DNA of 64,000 bases from Kluyvera genomosp. 3. GTDB lineage: Bacteria > Pseudomonadota > Gammaproteobacteria > Enterobacterales > Enterobacteriaceae. Under the pieces are notes generated by a model. It saw only the letters and a list, made by a program, of their open reading frames with translations, had not been told where the DNA came from and ran no database searches. Below, piece after piece: positions 9,044 to 18,359 of this stretch. Location of the stretch: positions 744,001-808,000 of the forward strand of contig CP022114.1 of NCBI GenBank assembly GCA_002211745.1. Direction: 5' to 3'. Numbering within the stretch: the stretch's first letter is position 1; every line of letters starts with the position of its first letter. The position numbers and the translations under genes are program-made.

Positions 9044-11329
9044 ATGAGTAATGGCGTTCCAGGTGTAAGCGACTATCAAGGGCCCGCAGGTGGATGGGGA
9101 GCGGTGAAAGCGGTTACCGCATCGGTATTTTCACAAAAGGCCATCGCGCGCGATGTCATCGCGATGTTTCGCATGAATCAGGTAAAGGGTTTCGACTGCC
9201 CTGGCTGCGCGTGGCCGGACCCCAGCCATCGTTCGCCGATGGAGCTGTGTGAAAACGGCGTGAAAGCCGTCTCCTGGGAAACCACCAGCAAGAAAGCCTC
9301 CCCGGAATTCTTCCGCCGGCACACCGTGGCCGAGCTGTGGAAATACAGCGATTATGAGCTGGAGAACGTTGGCCGTCTGACGCATCCGATGAAGTACGAC
9401 GCCGTCACCGATACCTGGCAGGCCGTCGAATGGCAGGTGGCATTTGCCGAAATCGGCGAACGCCTGCGCAGTTACGACTCCCCGGAACGTGTCGAGTTCT
9501 ATACCTCCGGGCGTACCTCCAACGAAGCCGCGTTTCTTTACCAGCTATTTGCCCGCGAATACGGCAGCAATAACTTCCCGGACTGCTCCAACATGTGCCA
9601 CGGGCCAACCAGCGCCGGGCTGACCAGCGCTATCGGCTGGGGAAGGGCACCGTCGAACTGGATGATTTCGAGCACTGTGATTTGGTTATCTGCATCGGCC
9701 ACAATCCGGGTACTAACCACCCACGGATGCTGACCACTCTGCGTGAAGTGGCGCAGCGCGGCGGGCGTATTATCTCTATCAATCCGTTGGCGGAGCGCGG
9801 TCTTGAACGTTTTAGCTTCCCGCAAAGCCCGACGGACATGCTGAAAGGCCATGCCACGACGCTCAGTAACGACTACTACCAGGTCAAAATGGGCGGCGAC
9901 GCCTCGCTGCTGAAAGGCGTCATGAAGGCGCTGATTGAGATGGACGAAGCCAGAACCTTGCTTGGCCAGGAACCGTGCCTCGACCGCGCGTTCCTGGCTG
10001 AGCATACCCACGGCTATCAGGCGCTGTATGACGATCTGCATCGCTGTCACTGGGCGGATCTGGAACAGGACTCTGGTTTGAGTCGTAGCCAGATGGAAGA
10101 CCTGGCCTACCGTTACGACCGCTCAAAAGCCACCATCATCTGCTATGGTCTGGGATTACCCAGCATAAAAACGGCACCGAAAACGTCCAGCAACTGGTGA
10201 ACCTGCTGCTGTTGAAGGGCAATATCGGCAAACCGGGCGCCGGTATCTGCCCGCTGCGCGGCCATTCCAACGTGCAGGGCGACCGTTCGGTCGGCATTAA
10301 CGAGGCGGCGCCGGAAGCCTTTTTGTCGCGCCTGGAAGGGCACTTTGGCATTCGCGTACCTCGCAAGCATGGTCGCTCCAGCGTTGAGAGCATTCGCGCC
10401 ATCGAAAGCGGTGACGCACAGGCTTTGATCTGCATGGGCGGCAATCTGGCGGTGGCGATGCCACAACCACAGCGCACCTTTGAAGCGATGAAAAAGCTGG
10501 ATTTGCAGGTCCACGTGGCGACCAAACTCAATCGCTCGCATCTGTTGATGGCGAAACATAACTACCTGTTCCCGGCGCTGGGGCGCACCGAGCGTGATAT
10601 ACAGGCGAGCGGCATCCAGTCGGTCACCGTCGAAGATTCCATGTCGATGGTGCACGCCTCCTGCGGCGCGCTGAAACCGGCATCGCGTTGGCTGAAGTCG
10701 GAGCCGGCGATTGTCGCCGGGCTGGCGCGCGCGACGTTGCCTGACTCGCCGGTGAACTGGGAAGCGATGACCGATAACTATGCGTTGATTCGTGAGGCCA
10801 TCGGCAGCGTGATTCCGGCGTTCGCCAACTATAACGCGCGCATCGCCGAACCGGGCGGCTTCCGTATGGATACGCCCGCGTCGCGACGCGAATGGCACAC
10901 GCAGAGCGGTAAAGCGAACTTTGTGGTTAGCCGCCAGCGAGCGGTGGATCGTCAGAATCAGCCGGATGATGCGCCGGTGCTGGCGACGTTACGTAGCCAT
11001 GACCAGTACAACACCACGATATACGGCATGAACGATCGCTACCGCGGGATTACCGGCCGTCGCGATGTGGCATTTTTAAGCCAGACGGAAGCCGAGGCGC
11101 GGGGCTGACGGAAGGCGACGTCATTAACATTCAAGCGCTGGAGGACAACGGCGAGCCGAGCATCGATCGTGCGATGTATGGCTTGACGGTGGTGGTTTAC
11201 AGCATGGCTGCCGGTTCGATTGGCGCCTATTTGCCGGAGGCGAACGTGCTGCTGTCACTTGATGCGGTGGATACCCAGAGCCTGACGCCTGCCTATAAGA
11301 GCGTGCCGGTCATCATTCGCAAAGCGTAG
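9044..11329 (+). CDS. YdeP-family molybdopterin oxidoreductase, formate-dehydrogenase-like alpha subunit (three frameshifts)
   Basis: The repaired product is 762 residues, like E. coli YdeP (759), and resembles it along its whole length. YdeP is a cytoplasmic FdhF-type protein linked to acid resistance in E. coli; its reaction is unproven. Visible are [12 protein letters not shown] near residue 50, [64 protein letters not shown] and the C-terminal cofactor domain ([12 protein letters not shown]). Three single missing bases, at GGG runs near 9642, 10155 and 11102, split the frame. No tailed four-cysteine N-terminal Fe-S motif or selenocysteine is evident. It stands alone, with no electron-transfer subunit nearby. 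Confidence 0.85.
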
Positions 11330-11346
11330 CGAGAGGGATAACGCGT

Positions 11347-11376
11347 CCACAACCCGGTTTAGCGGCCGGGTTGTGG
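11347..11376. terminator. 11-bp perfect hairpin between convergent genes
   Basis: CCACAACCCGG (11347-11357) pairs with CCGGGTTGTGG (11366-11376) around an eight-base loop. It lies between the stops of the YdeP-like gene and the DUF1090 gene and probably ends transcription from both sides, though it lacks a T run. Confidence 0.55.
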
Positions 11377-11394
11377 CCTGGAACGATTGGGCTA

Positions 11395-11793
11395 TCAGCG
11401 CTGTAATTCCGCCTGAGCCGCCGCCAGCTCTTCCTGGGCTTCATCCAGTTTCTGCTGTTTTTTAGCGACTTTATCCGAGCGCCCTGAGGCCTGAGCCTCT
11501 TTTAACTCCGCCTGGCGTTCGTTCACCTTCTCTTGTTTTTCGGCGACCTTCTGCTGACGTTCCTTTTGCAAAGAGGCATCGGTACAGTTGGCCTCAACCT
11601 CTTGCAGCGCGGTGGTCAGCCCGTTGACCCGATGCTGATTGTTGTGCGCGCGGGCATATTCAATCTGGCGGGTGATCTCTTGTTTTTTAGCGGCGCAGCC
11701 GGTTAATTCCGCGGCACTGACGCCAGTGCTGAAGCTGAAAAGGGCCGGTGCAATAACCAGAGTGCTCATTATTGTCTTTTTAATTAATAACAT
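11395..11793 (-). CDS. DUF1090 (YqjC-like) periplasmic coiled-coil protein
   Basis: The 132-residue product has a signal peptide (about residues 1-27, cut after VSAA) and two conserved cysteines: one in LTGCAAKKQEI, the other in VEANCTD. After these comes a highly charged heptad-rich coiled coil of Lys, Glu, Gln and Ala. This is the DUF1090 layout of E. coli YqjC, which is periplasmic and of unknown role. The N-terminal pattern of a Cys, then KKQEI and YARAHNNQHRVNGL, matches YqjC closely. The ATG at 11793 is chosen since AGGA lies about ten bases upstream and the whole signal peptide follows. It is a single-gene unit with an intact frame. Confidence 0.8.
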   Translation of the reverse strand: MLLIKKTIMSTLVIAPALFSFSTGVSAAELTGCAAKKQEITRQIEYARAHNNQHRVNGLTTALQEVEANCTDASLQKERQQKVAEKQEKVNERQAELKEAQASGRSDKVAKKQQKLDEAQEELAAAQAELQR

Positions 11794-11908
11794 TTAACAG
11801 ATATCCTGACGGTAATAAAAACAGAGCGTTAAGTTAAATCTTATACACTATCTGTTAATGAATGTTAAAAGGCAATGATATTTATGTGGATATTCAGCTA
11901 GTTGATAT

Positions 11909-12769
11909 TTATGGCGTGTTTCCGTTGTGCTGGCGTTTGTTGATGGTGTGCAGCGCGGTGGACATGCTGTCCGGCGACACGAGGCTGTTAATGCGGAAGA
12001 AAAGAATATCAAAGACGATCATCTGTAGGATTTGTGGCGTCACCATGCCAAGCTTCTCGTGCGCTTCGGTATAGCTATAGGGGATGACGTGTTTGGCAAT
12101 TTGGCTGACTTTGTTTTTGCCATAGCGGGTGATGGCTATCGTGTGTGCCCCGCGTTCACGGGCCAGCTCCAGCGCTTCAACCACCTCCGCCGTTTCACCG
12201 CGCGCGGAGACCGCGAGCAGCACGTCGCCGGGCTGTAGTAAAGATGCCTGCACAATTTGCGTGTGGTAATCGTAGTTGAACTGCACGTTTAATCCACAGC
12301 GAATCAGCTTGTGATTGATATCCAGCGCGATCAGCGCCGAGGTCCCGATGCCGACGAGGACGATTTTGCGGCTGTCGATCAGTAACCGCGCGCAGATGTC
12401 GATAGTTTGCGGGTCGAGCAGATCCAGCGACTGGTCGATTTTGCTGGCAAACAGGACGCGGGATTTCTCCACCATCTGCTCAGTAGAGTCGCTGGCTTCA
12501 ATACCTTCGTAGATCTCCTCGCGTGCACGCGCTTTTTGCGGATGGCTGGCCGCGGCGAGCCACAGCTTCAGCTCCGGAAAACCGCTACAGCCAAGCGCTT
12601 TGGCATAGCGGATGACGGAGGAATCGCTGATCCCCAGTTCCTGCCCCATGCGGGTGGCGCTTAAATCGGAGATATCAAAATTCCGCTCAATCAGATACGT
12701 CGAGATACGTCGATCGCCGCCGTTTTTGGCGTGCGCCAGAGCCTGAATTTTGCTGATGATGGATTCCAT
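11909..12769 (-). CDS. MurR/RpiR-family transcriptional regulator
   Basis: The 286-residue product has an N-terminal RpiR helix-turn-helix (about residues 1-75; LSATRMGQELGISDSSVIRYAKALGCSGFPELK) and a C-terminal SIS sugar-phosphate domain (about 125-255; IVLVGIGTSALIALDINHKL and LAVSARGETAEVVEAL). It is the last gene of a murQ-murP-regulator run on one strand, so it should sense N-acetylmuramate 6-phosphate and repress the operon. In E. coli murR is divergent from murQP, so the arrangement differs. The likely target is the inverted repeat upstream of murQ. Its frame is intact. Confidence 0.85.
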   Translation of the reverse strand: MESIISKIQALAHAKNGGDRRISTYLIERNFDISDLSATRMGQELGISDSSVIRYAKALGCSGFPELKLWLAAASHPQKARAREEIYEGIEASDSTEQMVEKSRVLFASKIDQSLDLLDPQTIDICARLLIDSRKIVLVGIGTSALIALDINHKLIRCGLNVQFNYDYHTQIVQASLLQPGDVLLAVSARGETAEVVEALELARERGAHTIAITRYGKNKVSQIAKHVIPYSYTEAHEKLGMVTPQILQMIVFDILFFRINSLVSPDSMSTALHTINKRQHNGNTP

Positions 12770-12826
12770 TACGTACCTTATTTCTCGTCATGGGAAGGGC
12801 GCGTTGCGCCCTGTGCCTGATTATGA

Positions 12827-14182
12827 CTATTCCTGCGGATCGGTAAAGCCCAGGATCATGGCGGCGACAAATCCAACCACCCATGCGCTGACGACCGCCA
12901 GCAAGAACGGCAGAATCTGTCCGGCGCCGACTAACGGCAGCAGCGATAGTCCTGCAGTACCAAACGGAATGATGATGCCTACCTTACAGGCGGCAATCAC
13001 CGCACCGCCTGCCGCACCGCCGATGCAGCCCGCGATAAACGGTTTACCCAGCGGCAAGGAGACGCCGAACAGCAGCGGTTCACCGACGCCGATGATACCC
13101 ACCGGCAGCGCGCCGGAAATGGTTTTCTTCAGGCGCGAATTCTTCGTCTTCAGGTAGACATAGGCCGCCGCGCCCACCTGACCCATCCCGCCCATCGCGA
13201 GGATCGGGAACAGATAGTTCAGGCCAAAAGTATCGAGGATCTGCGCGTGAATGGGAATAAGCCCCTGATGTAAACCGGTCAGCAGCAGGAACAGGAAACC
13301 GCCGCCAAGCAGCGCGCCAACCACAACAGAACCTGCGGAATTGTTGAGCAGGGAGAGCGCCACCAGGTCGCCCAGCCACTGATTAACCGCGTGCGCCAGC
13401 GGTTGCAGAATCAGCAGCGCGGCCAGCGAGGAGACCAGAATCGTCACCATGGGCGTTAAAATCAGATCCAGGCTCTCTTTGCAGTAGCGGCGGAACCACA
13501 GCTCAAATTTCGCGGCAAAGACGCAGACCAGCAGCACGGCGAAAATCCCGCCGCCGCCCGGCGTTAATGCGCTGCCAAATAGCTTGATGTTGGCGAGATC
13601 CGGCGCGGCCAGCACGGCCGCCATCACCGCGCCGATGGCGGGAGACGCTTGCAGTTCTTTGGCGGTATTCATGCCGATCATCACCGCCAGCACCGTAAAG
13701 ACCGCCTTACCCATGACCGTCAGCAGGGCGAAGAGATCCTGATGGCTGGCGACAAACTCGGGGCCGATCAGGCGGCAGACGTTGACTAATCCAAGAATCA
13801 AACCGCAGCCGATCAGCGCCGGGATGGTAGGGACAAAAATGGCCGCCAGAATATTCAGGCAGCGGCGGATGGAGAAAGGTTTACGTTCTGCATCGGCGGC
13901 GGCAGGGGCGATTCCCGCGCGATTCATGCGTTTAGTCAGGATCCCCGTCACCTTTGATGCCGTACCCGCGCCGACGATAATCTGAAACTGCTCTCCGGCG
14001 TCGACGGTGCCTTTGACTCCGTCCACTTTGCGCAGCGCTTCGGCATTAAACAGGCTGCGATCGCGCAGGACCACGCGTACGCGGGTCATGCAGTTGGTCA
14101 GCGTGGCGACGTTGCCGAAGCCGCCAATATGGTGTTCGATGGCGTCAGCGATAAGCTCCAGATGTTCTATTTTATTGGCCAT
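12827..14182 (-). CDS. murP: PTS N-acetylmuramic acid-type transporter, EIIBC
   Basis: MurP imports and phosphorylates N-acetylmuramic acid, taking phosphate from a glucose-type EIIA encoded elsewhere. The EIIB domain (about residues 1-90) has the phospho-cysteine in TNCMTRVRV near residue 31. The EIIC domain (about 105-450) has roughly ten membrane segments and the glucose-family signature GVGEPLLFGV. The length, 451 residues, is a little shorter than E. coli MurP (474). Its ATG overlaps the end of murQ, showing tight coupling. The murQ and RpiR neighbours support the substrate; a related amino sugar is the alternative. Confidence 0.85.
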   Translation of the reverse strand: MANKIEHLELIADAIEHHIGGFGNVATLTNCMTRVRVVLRDRSLFNAEALRKVDGVKGTVDAGEQFQIIVGAGTASKVTGILTKRMNRAGIAPAAADAERKPFSIRRCLNILAAIFVPTIPALIGCGLILGLVNVCRLIGPEFVASHQDLFALLTVMGKAVFTVLAVMIGMNTAKELQASPAIGAVMAAVLAAPDLANIKLFGSALTPGGGGIFAVLLVCVFAAKFELWFRRYCKESLDLILTPMVTILVSSLAALLILQPLAHAVNQWLGDLVALSLLNNSAGSVVVGALLGGGFLFLLLTGLHQGLIPIHAQILDTFGLNYLFPILAMGGMGQVGAAAYVYLKTKNSRLKKTISGALPVGIIGVGEPLLFGVSLPLGKPFIAGCIGGAAGGAVIAACKVGIIIPFGTAGLSLLPLVGAGQILPFLLAVVSAWVVGFVAAMILGFTDPQE

Positions 14183-15085
14183 GAGTGGCTCCTGATAATA
14201 GCTGATCTTTTAGGGCGACAAAGGGTTGCGCGGCCATCGCAAGCGCCGCATCGGGAGAGAGGCCAGCAGGTTGCTCAGCACCGCCGCGCGCACGTTGTAG
14301 TTCACCTGCTGGAGCTGCATTTGCGCCGTGGCGTTATCCACTTCGCAGATCTGCGCCACCATGTGCTCGGCGCGGCGCAACAGCTTTTCGTTCGAGGCTT
14401 TTACGTCAATCATCAGGTTGCCGTGCACGCGCCCCAGTTGAATCATGGTGGCGGTACTGATCATCCCCAGCAGCATCTTCTGCGCGGAGCCGCTTTTCAT
14501 CCGCGTGGAACCGGCCAGCGCTTCGGCACCGACGTCCGGCGCTACCGCCACGTCCGCTTTTTCTGAGATAAGGCCAGGGCCGCGGGTGGTGAGCGCGATG
14601 GTCTTTGCGCCAGTCTGGCGCGCAAAGTCGAGCGCCGACATCACGAACGGCGTGCGTCCGCTGGCGGCGATACCCAGCACCACATCCCGTTGACTCAGAC
14701 CACGAGCGCGGAGTTCGGCAACCGCGGCGGCACCGTCATCTTCTACGTTCTCTACGGCGCGCAGCATGGCGTCCAGCCCGCCGGCAATGACTGATTGAAC
14801 CAGGTTTGGGTCGGTGCCAAAGGTCGGCGGGCACTCGGCGGAGTCCAGCACGCCAAGCCGTCCGCTGGTGCCTGCGCCAACGTAAAACAGCCGACCACCG
14901 CTTTTCATCTGCCCGACAATCAGACGCACGGCCTCTTCCACCTGCGGAAGAACGCCGCGAATGGCGAGCGGAACGCGGGCGTCGTGCTCGTTGAGCAACG
15001 CCAGTATGTCCGGAAGCGGCAGGTCTGCCAGGTAGCGGGTATCGACATTCTGTTCTTGCGCAATGGTGAAAGCGAGCGGGTTCAT
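14172..15085 (-). CDS. murQ: N-acetylmuramic acid 6-phosphate etherase (one frameshift near the end)
   Basis: MurQ cleaves the lactyl ether of N-acetylmuramate 6-phosphate, giving GlcNAc 6-phosphate and D-lactate in peptidoglycan recycling. The sequence has the SIS-domain motifs YVGAGTSGRLGVLDSAECPPTFG near residue 70, IAASGRTPFV, and the end of the active site in GSTRMKSGSAQKM. The frame breaks near 14262; one added base restores GLSPDAALAMAAQPFVALKDQLL and a stop overlapping the murP start by 11 bases, for 304 residues. It is the first gene of the operon and is preceded by a strong inverted repeat. Confidence 0.9.
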
Positions 15086-15103
15086 GCATTACCTCTGTTG
15101 ATA

Positions 15104-15142
15104 TTCGACATTTTTAATATAAATAAATGTCGAAATTCGACA
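15104..15142. promoter_or_regulatory. Probable RpiR/MurR operator upstream of murQ
   Basis: TTCGACATTT (15104-15113) is the exact reverse complement of AAATGTCGAA (15125-15134), and ATTCGACA recurs at 15135-15142. The element starts 19 bases before the murQ ATG, in AT-rich DNA where the promoter should be. A 10-bp perfect inverted repeat with a third half-site fits a dimeric RpiR regulator. Assignment to the downstream regulator is inference. Confidence 0.6.
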
Positions 15143-15276
15143 ATGAGCAACATGCAGAAATGTGATGCCGGGCGAAGAACGGTGCATACACGATAATGAG
15201 ATTCATTATCAAGAAGACTTTACAGCTCGATTTTGAAGTTGTATTTTAAATGCATGTTTTAGAGCCGGAGGTTAAT

Positions 15277-15618
15277 ATGAGCCATCACAGAATCCCTAAA
15301 AACTGGACTATCAAACGTTCAACCCCATTCTTCACAAAAGACAATGTCCCGGCCGCGCTGCTGAGCCATCACAATACCGCCGCCGGCATCTTTGGCCAGC
15401 TGTGTGTGATGGAAGGTACGGTGACCTACTACGGTTTCGCTGATGAGCAGGCCACGGAACCTGAAGTGAAGGTGGTTATCAATGCCGGTAGCTTCGCGAC
15501 CAGCCCGCCGCAGTACTGGCACCGTATCGAAATGACCGACGACGCGCAGTTCAATATTAATTTCTGGGCCGAGCCGACATTCTCCGGTGAAGAAGTCTAC
15601 AGCGCGAAAAAATCATAA
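15277..15618 (+). CDS. DUF1971 (YeaR/TehB-N-like) cupin-fold protein, 113 aa
   Basis: The sequence has the DUF1971 pattern: an N-terminal R-S-T-P-F-F segment, then FGQLCVMEGTVTYYGFADE, INAGSFATSPPQYWHRIEM and FNINFWAEP. This matches E. coli YeaR and the N-terminal part of some TehB proteins. The fold is a small cupin-like beta barrel, and the roles of the family are poorly defined (nitrate/nitrite-induced in YeaR, tellurite-linked in TehB). GGAGGT lies five bases before the ATG. The gene stands alone between the mur operon and the fimbrial regulator, with an intact frame. Confidence 0.75.
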   Translation: MSHHRIPKNWTIKRSTPFFTKDNVPAALLSHHNTAAGIFGQLCVMEGTVTYYGFADEQATEPEVKVVINAGSFATSPPQYWHRIEMTDDAQFNINFWAEPTFSGEEVYSAKKS

Positions 15619-15625
15619 TCATGAC

Positions 15626-15651
15626 GCACCTCCATCAATAAGTGGAGGTGC
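15626..15651 (+). terminator. 9-bp hairpin after the DUF1971 gene
   Basis: GCACCTCCA (15626-15634) pairs with TGGAGGTGC (15643-15651), seven bases past the stop codon. It is a likely transcription end, although no T run follows. Confidence 0.5.
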
Positions 15652-16440
15652 CTGGTCCAATGGCTGGAAAATGTTATGTTCAAATTCTTCCGACAATCGT
15701 TGATGTATGTCGATTATGGTGAGCAGGAGCTTTGCGGCGAGCAGGCTCTGTTGCACGTTGCGGAATACCAGCATTATCTTTCATCCAGCGCTTCTTTGTG
15801 CCCGGATCTGAGCCAGGAAAAGAGGCTGACTCCACCTATTCAACGGGTTGTATCATGGTAAGGCGCAGCGTTCCTGAGCACGGTCTGCGCCTGGCGTTGT
15901 TTGTTATGTTCCCGTCTTAAATCTCCCGCCTCAACCCCATTAAAACGTCAAATTGATTCTATACTCACTATCGGGTAGCGATTTAGCGCATTTATTCCCT
16001 CTGATGAGTTAGGTTTAGCGGTGTGTAATGGGTGAGATCAATAAACTTATTTTTGTTTAAATGGTGTAAATTGATTTAGATCAATTTATATGATTGTGAA
16101 AAATAAGTTAAATTGCGCATTCAGATATGCTCTTTACATAAAATTACAATTGGTTCGAGATACATATCAATACGAACAATTTCTTATTAATAGAAAAATC
16201 CTAAAATTAAATTATCTATTTGCTTGATCTTCTTATTTTTCTTTATTCATTGATCGATCAGGGCGATCTATATCCATAAAATCAATTGTTCATATCTATC
16301 AATAATAATTAATTGATCGTTTTTGACGATGTATATTCGCTGTGTATATAATTAAATCGAAGTTTGGCTTACGACTTTCTGGAAACAGGAATTATGGACA
16401 TTAAATAGAATAAAATCGGATCTGGATGTTGGGGTAATAT
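15652..16440. other. 789-bp region without a convincing gene, AT-rich in its right half, upstream of the fimbrial regulator
   Basis: From about 15940 the base composition turns strongly AT-rich, unlike the flanking genes, a pattern common in H-NS-silenced regulatory regions. A perfect FNR half-site pair lies within it. A 61-codon frame at 15676-15861 has no ribosome site or recognisable product and I do not call it. The last 200 bases hold several TTGATC/GATCAA-like repeats (near 16250-16320) that might be regulator sites. Confidence 0.5.
16071..16084. promoter_or_regulatory. Perfect FNR consensus box
   Basis: TTGAT-TTAG-ATCAA matches the FNR consensus TTGAT-N4-ATCAA exactly. It is 357 bases upstream of the LuxR-type regulator, the only downstream gene on the plus strand. 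Oxygen control of the fimbrial region would follow if a promoter lies nearby; that is inference. Confidence 0.45.
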
Positions 16441-17005
16441 ATGAGGAAATGTATTATCTCGGATAACAGTTTTTTCCTTTTGGCATTGCAAGATGATGAA
16501 GTCATTCGGAGAGGGAATGTCGCAGCAATCCACTCCAGACAATTAAAATCTAACTGTTACTTACGTCCATCGGTCAGTGATATCTTCGTGGTATATATTT
16601 CTGATATTGCCGAGCGACACCGGATACTGAGTTTAATTGCTTCATTATGCTCTCATTGCCGAATTGTACTGTTATACAAGATGGAGGGGCTCCCGGATGC
16701 GCCTTTCAGGGCCATTCCCTTGGCTCATCTCTGAAAAGATAGGTTTTTCCGAGCTTTACTTGTGTCTGTATGAAGCCGGTAAATCTATGTTTGACCGGCG
16801 GGATTTCTCTGAACAAGAGTTGATTGTCTTTCGCTATCTATGCGAAGGCTACTCCGTTTCACAAATTAATAAATTAGCAGGACTCAGCGAAAAACATATT
16901 TATTATTTGCGGCAGAAAACTAAACGAATGTTTGGGTTGCGTGGGAATAATGCCGCGACAATGTCGTTTTATCTGGATATCTCTAAGCTGAATCGACGCT
17001 GGTGA
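16441..17005 (+). CDS. LuxR-type HTH regulator upstream of the fim operon (one frameshift)
   Basis: The product, about 187 residues after repair, has no clear phospho-receiver motif in its N-terminal part but a C-terminal LuxR/GerE helix-turn-helix (about residues 120-175; FSEQELIVFRYLCEGYSVSQINKLAGLSEKHIYYLRQKTKRMFG). The frame shifts near 16715, where one base in CCCTT appears to be extra (joining RAIP to WLISEKIGFSELYLCLYEAG). This is the reverse of the missing-base pattern elsewhere. It lies 156 bases before fimA and probably controls it, like the LuxR-type fimbrial regulators FimW/FimZ of Salmonella. AT-rich codon use differs from the fim genes. Confidence 0.7.
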
Positions 17006-17161
17006 CGTTATTTCTGATATCCAGATAACGGTGCTGTTGTTGGGATGTGGTTGTCTTCACATAAATAATCGATGCGTGTCAGGCAGAACCTTCATTGCCT
17101 GCCTTTAGCGCTGTTTTTAACAAAGTGAGAATAATATTCTCCATTAATCAGGAGTACATTT

Positions 17162-17709
17162 ATGGGCATTAATAAAGTTGCGCTGGTAATTATCTCTGCG
17201 CTTTCCTTCACCTCTGCGGCAGCGCTGGCGGACACGACGACGGTAAACGGCGGCACCGTGCATTTTAAAGGCGATGTGGTTAACGCGGCCTGCGCCGTGG
17301 ATGCCGGTTCTATCGACCAGACGGTACAGATGGGTCAGGTTCGTTCGGCAAAACTGGCGACTGCGGGCAGCACCAGTTCCGCCGTCGGCTTTAACATCCA
17401 ACTGAACGACTGCGATACCAGCGTTTCGACGAAGGCATCTGTGGCCTTCTCCGGCACGGCAGTTGATACCACCAACAACACCGTTCTGGCGCTGCAAGGG
17501 TCAGCATCGGCGGCGCCACCAACGTGGGTATCCAGATCCTTGATAACAAAGGCAAACCGCTGGCACTCGATGGCGCGACCTTTAGCTCCGCGACCACTCT
17601 GAACGATGGTCCTAACGTGCTTCCGTTCCAGGCGCGTTACTACGCGACCGGCGCGGCTACGGCGGGTACCGCGAACGCCGACGCGACCTTCAAAGTTCAG
17701 TACGAGTAA
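17162..17709 (+). CDS. fimA: Type 1 fimbrial major pilin (one frameshift)
   Basis: FimA is the rod subunit of type 1 fimbriae, exported by Sec and assembled by FimC/FimD. The first 23 or so residues are a signal peptide ending ALAD. The mature part has the pilin pair of cysteines ([10 protein letters not shown] and LNDCDTSV), [17 protein letters not shown], and the C-terminal beta strand with the penultimate tyrosine (ATFKVQYE). One missing G near 17500 splits the frame; repair gives 182 residues, as in E. coli FimA. It heads the operon, with GGAG some nine bases before the ATG. No invertible switch is visible in front. Confidence 0.93.
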
Positions 17710-17776
17710 TCCAACCGGCAGGGACGCCACGAGGGCCAGGAAGGCCCGTCATCACGAGGGAATGGAGGTGATAGTC

Positions 17777-18315
17777 ATGCGTTGGATGACAGGGTTACTG
17801 CTGATGTTTCTGCTGCCGATCGTCGCGCATGCTGGCAACCACTGGAACGTCACGTTACCCGGTGGTGGTTTACGTTTTCAGGGCGTTGTTATCGCCGAGG
17901 CCTGCAGCGTGGCGGCGGAAGATCGCCTGATGACGGTAAAAATGGGCCAGGTGGCCAGCCATCGTTTCCATGCGGTGGGCGAAGAATCTAATCCGATCGC
18001 TTTTGCTATTCATCTTGAAGATTGCAGTACGGCAGTCAGCCAGCACGTTGGCGTGTCGTTTCAGGGCGTCGCTGACGGTAAAGATCCTAACGTTCTCTCG
18101 GTGGGAGAGGGGCGGGCATCGCTACCGGTATTGGCATTGCGCTATTTGATGACCAGGGCGGATTAATTCCACTCAACCAGGCGCCCGTGCGCTGGGCGCG
18201 ACTCTACGATGGGCCAACCACGCTGCATTTTGTGGCGAAATACCGTTCGACCGCACGTCAGGTCACCGGCGGTACGGCCAATGCGCAGGCCTGGTTCGCC
18301 TTGACCTACCAGTAA
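17777..18315 (+). CDS. fimI: Fimbrial protein FimI (one frameshift)
   Basis: FimI is a minor pilin-like subunit thought to stop or anchor the growing type 1 fimbria. The sequence (signal peptide, then [39 protein letters not shown], and a C-terminal WFALTYQ) matches E. coli FimI. GGAGGTG lies six bases before the ATG at 17777. One missing C near 18112 restores [17 protein letters not shown] and a length of 179 residues, equal to E. coli. It lies between fimA and the chaperone gene, the E. coli order. Confidence 0.92.
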
Positions 18316-18359
18316 TTAACCGGACGCAGGAAATGACGGTGAGTACAACAAGGGTAAAC

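Noticed and set aside
9044-11329. Formate dehydrogenase H with selenocysteine
   Set aside because: No in-frame TGA in the expected place and full-length similarity is to YdeP, which lacks it.
15676-15861. 61-codon open frame after the DUF1971 gene
   Set aside because: No ribosome site, no recognisable sequence, and placed in a region of changing composition; could be chance.
17006-17161. Invertible fimS-type switch
   Set aside because: The gap is only 156 bases and I find no paired 9-bp repeats or recombinase gene.
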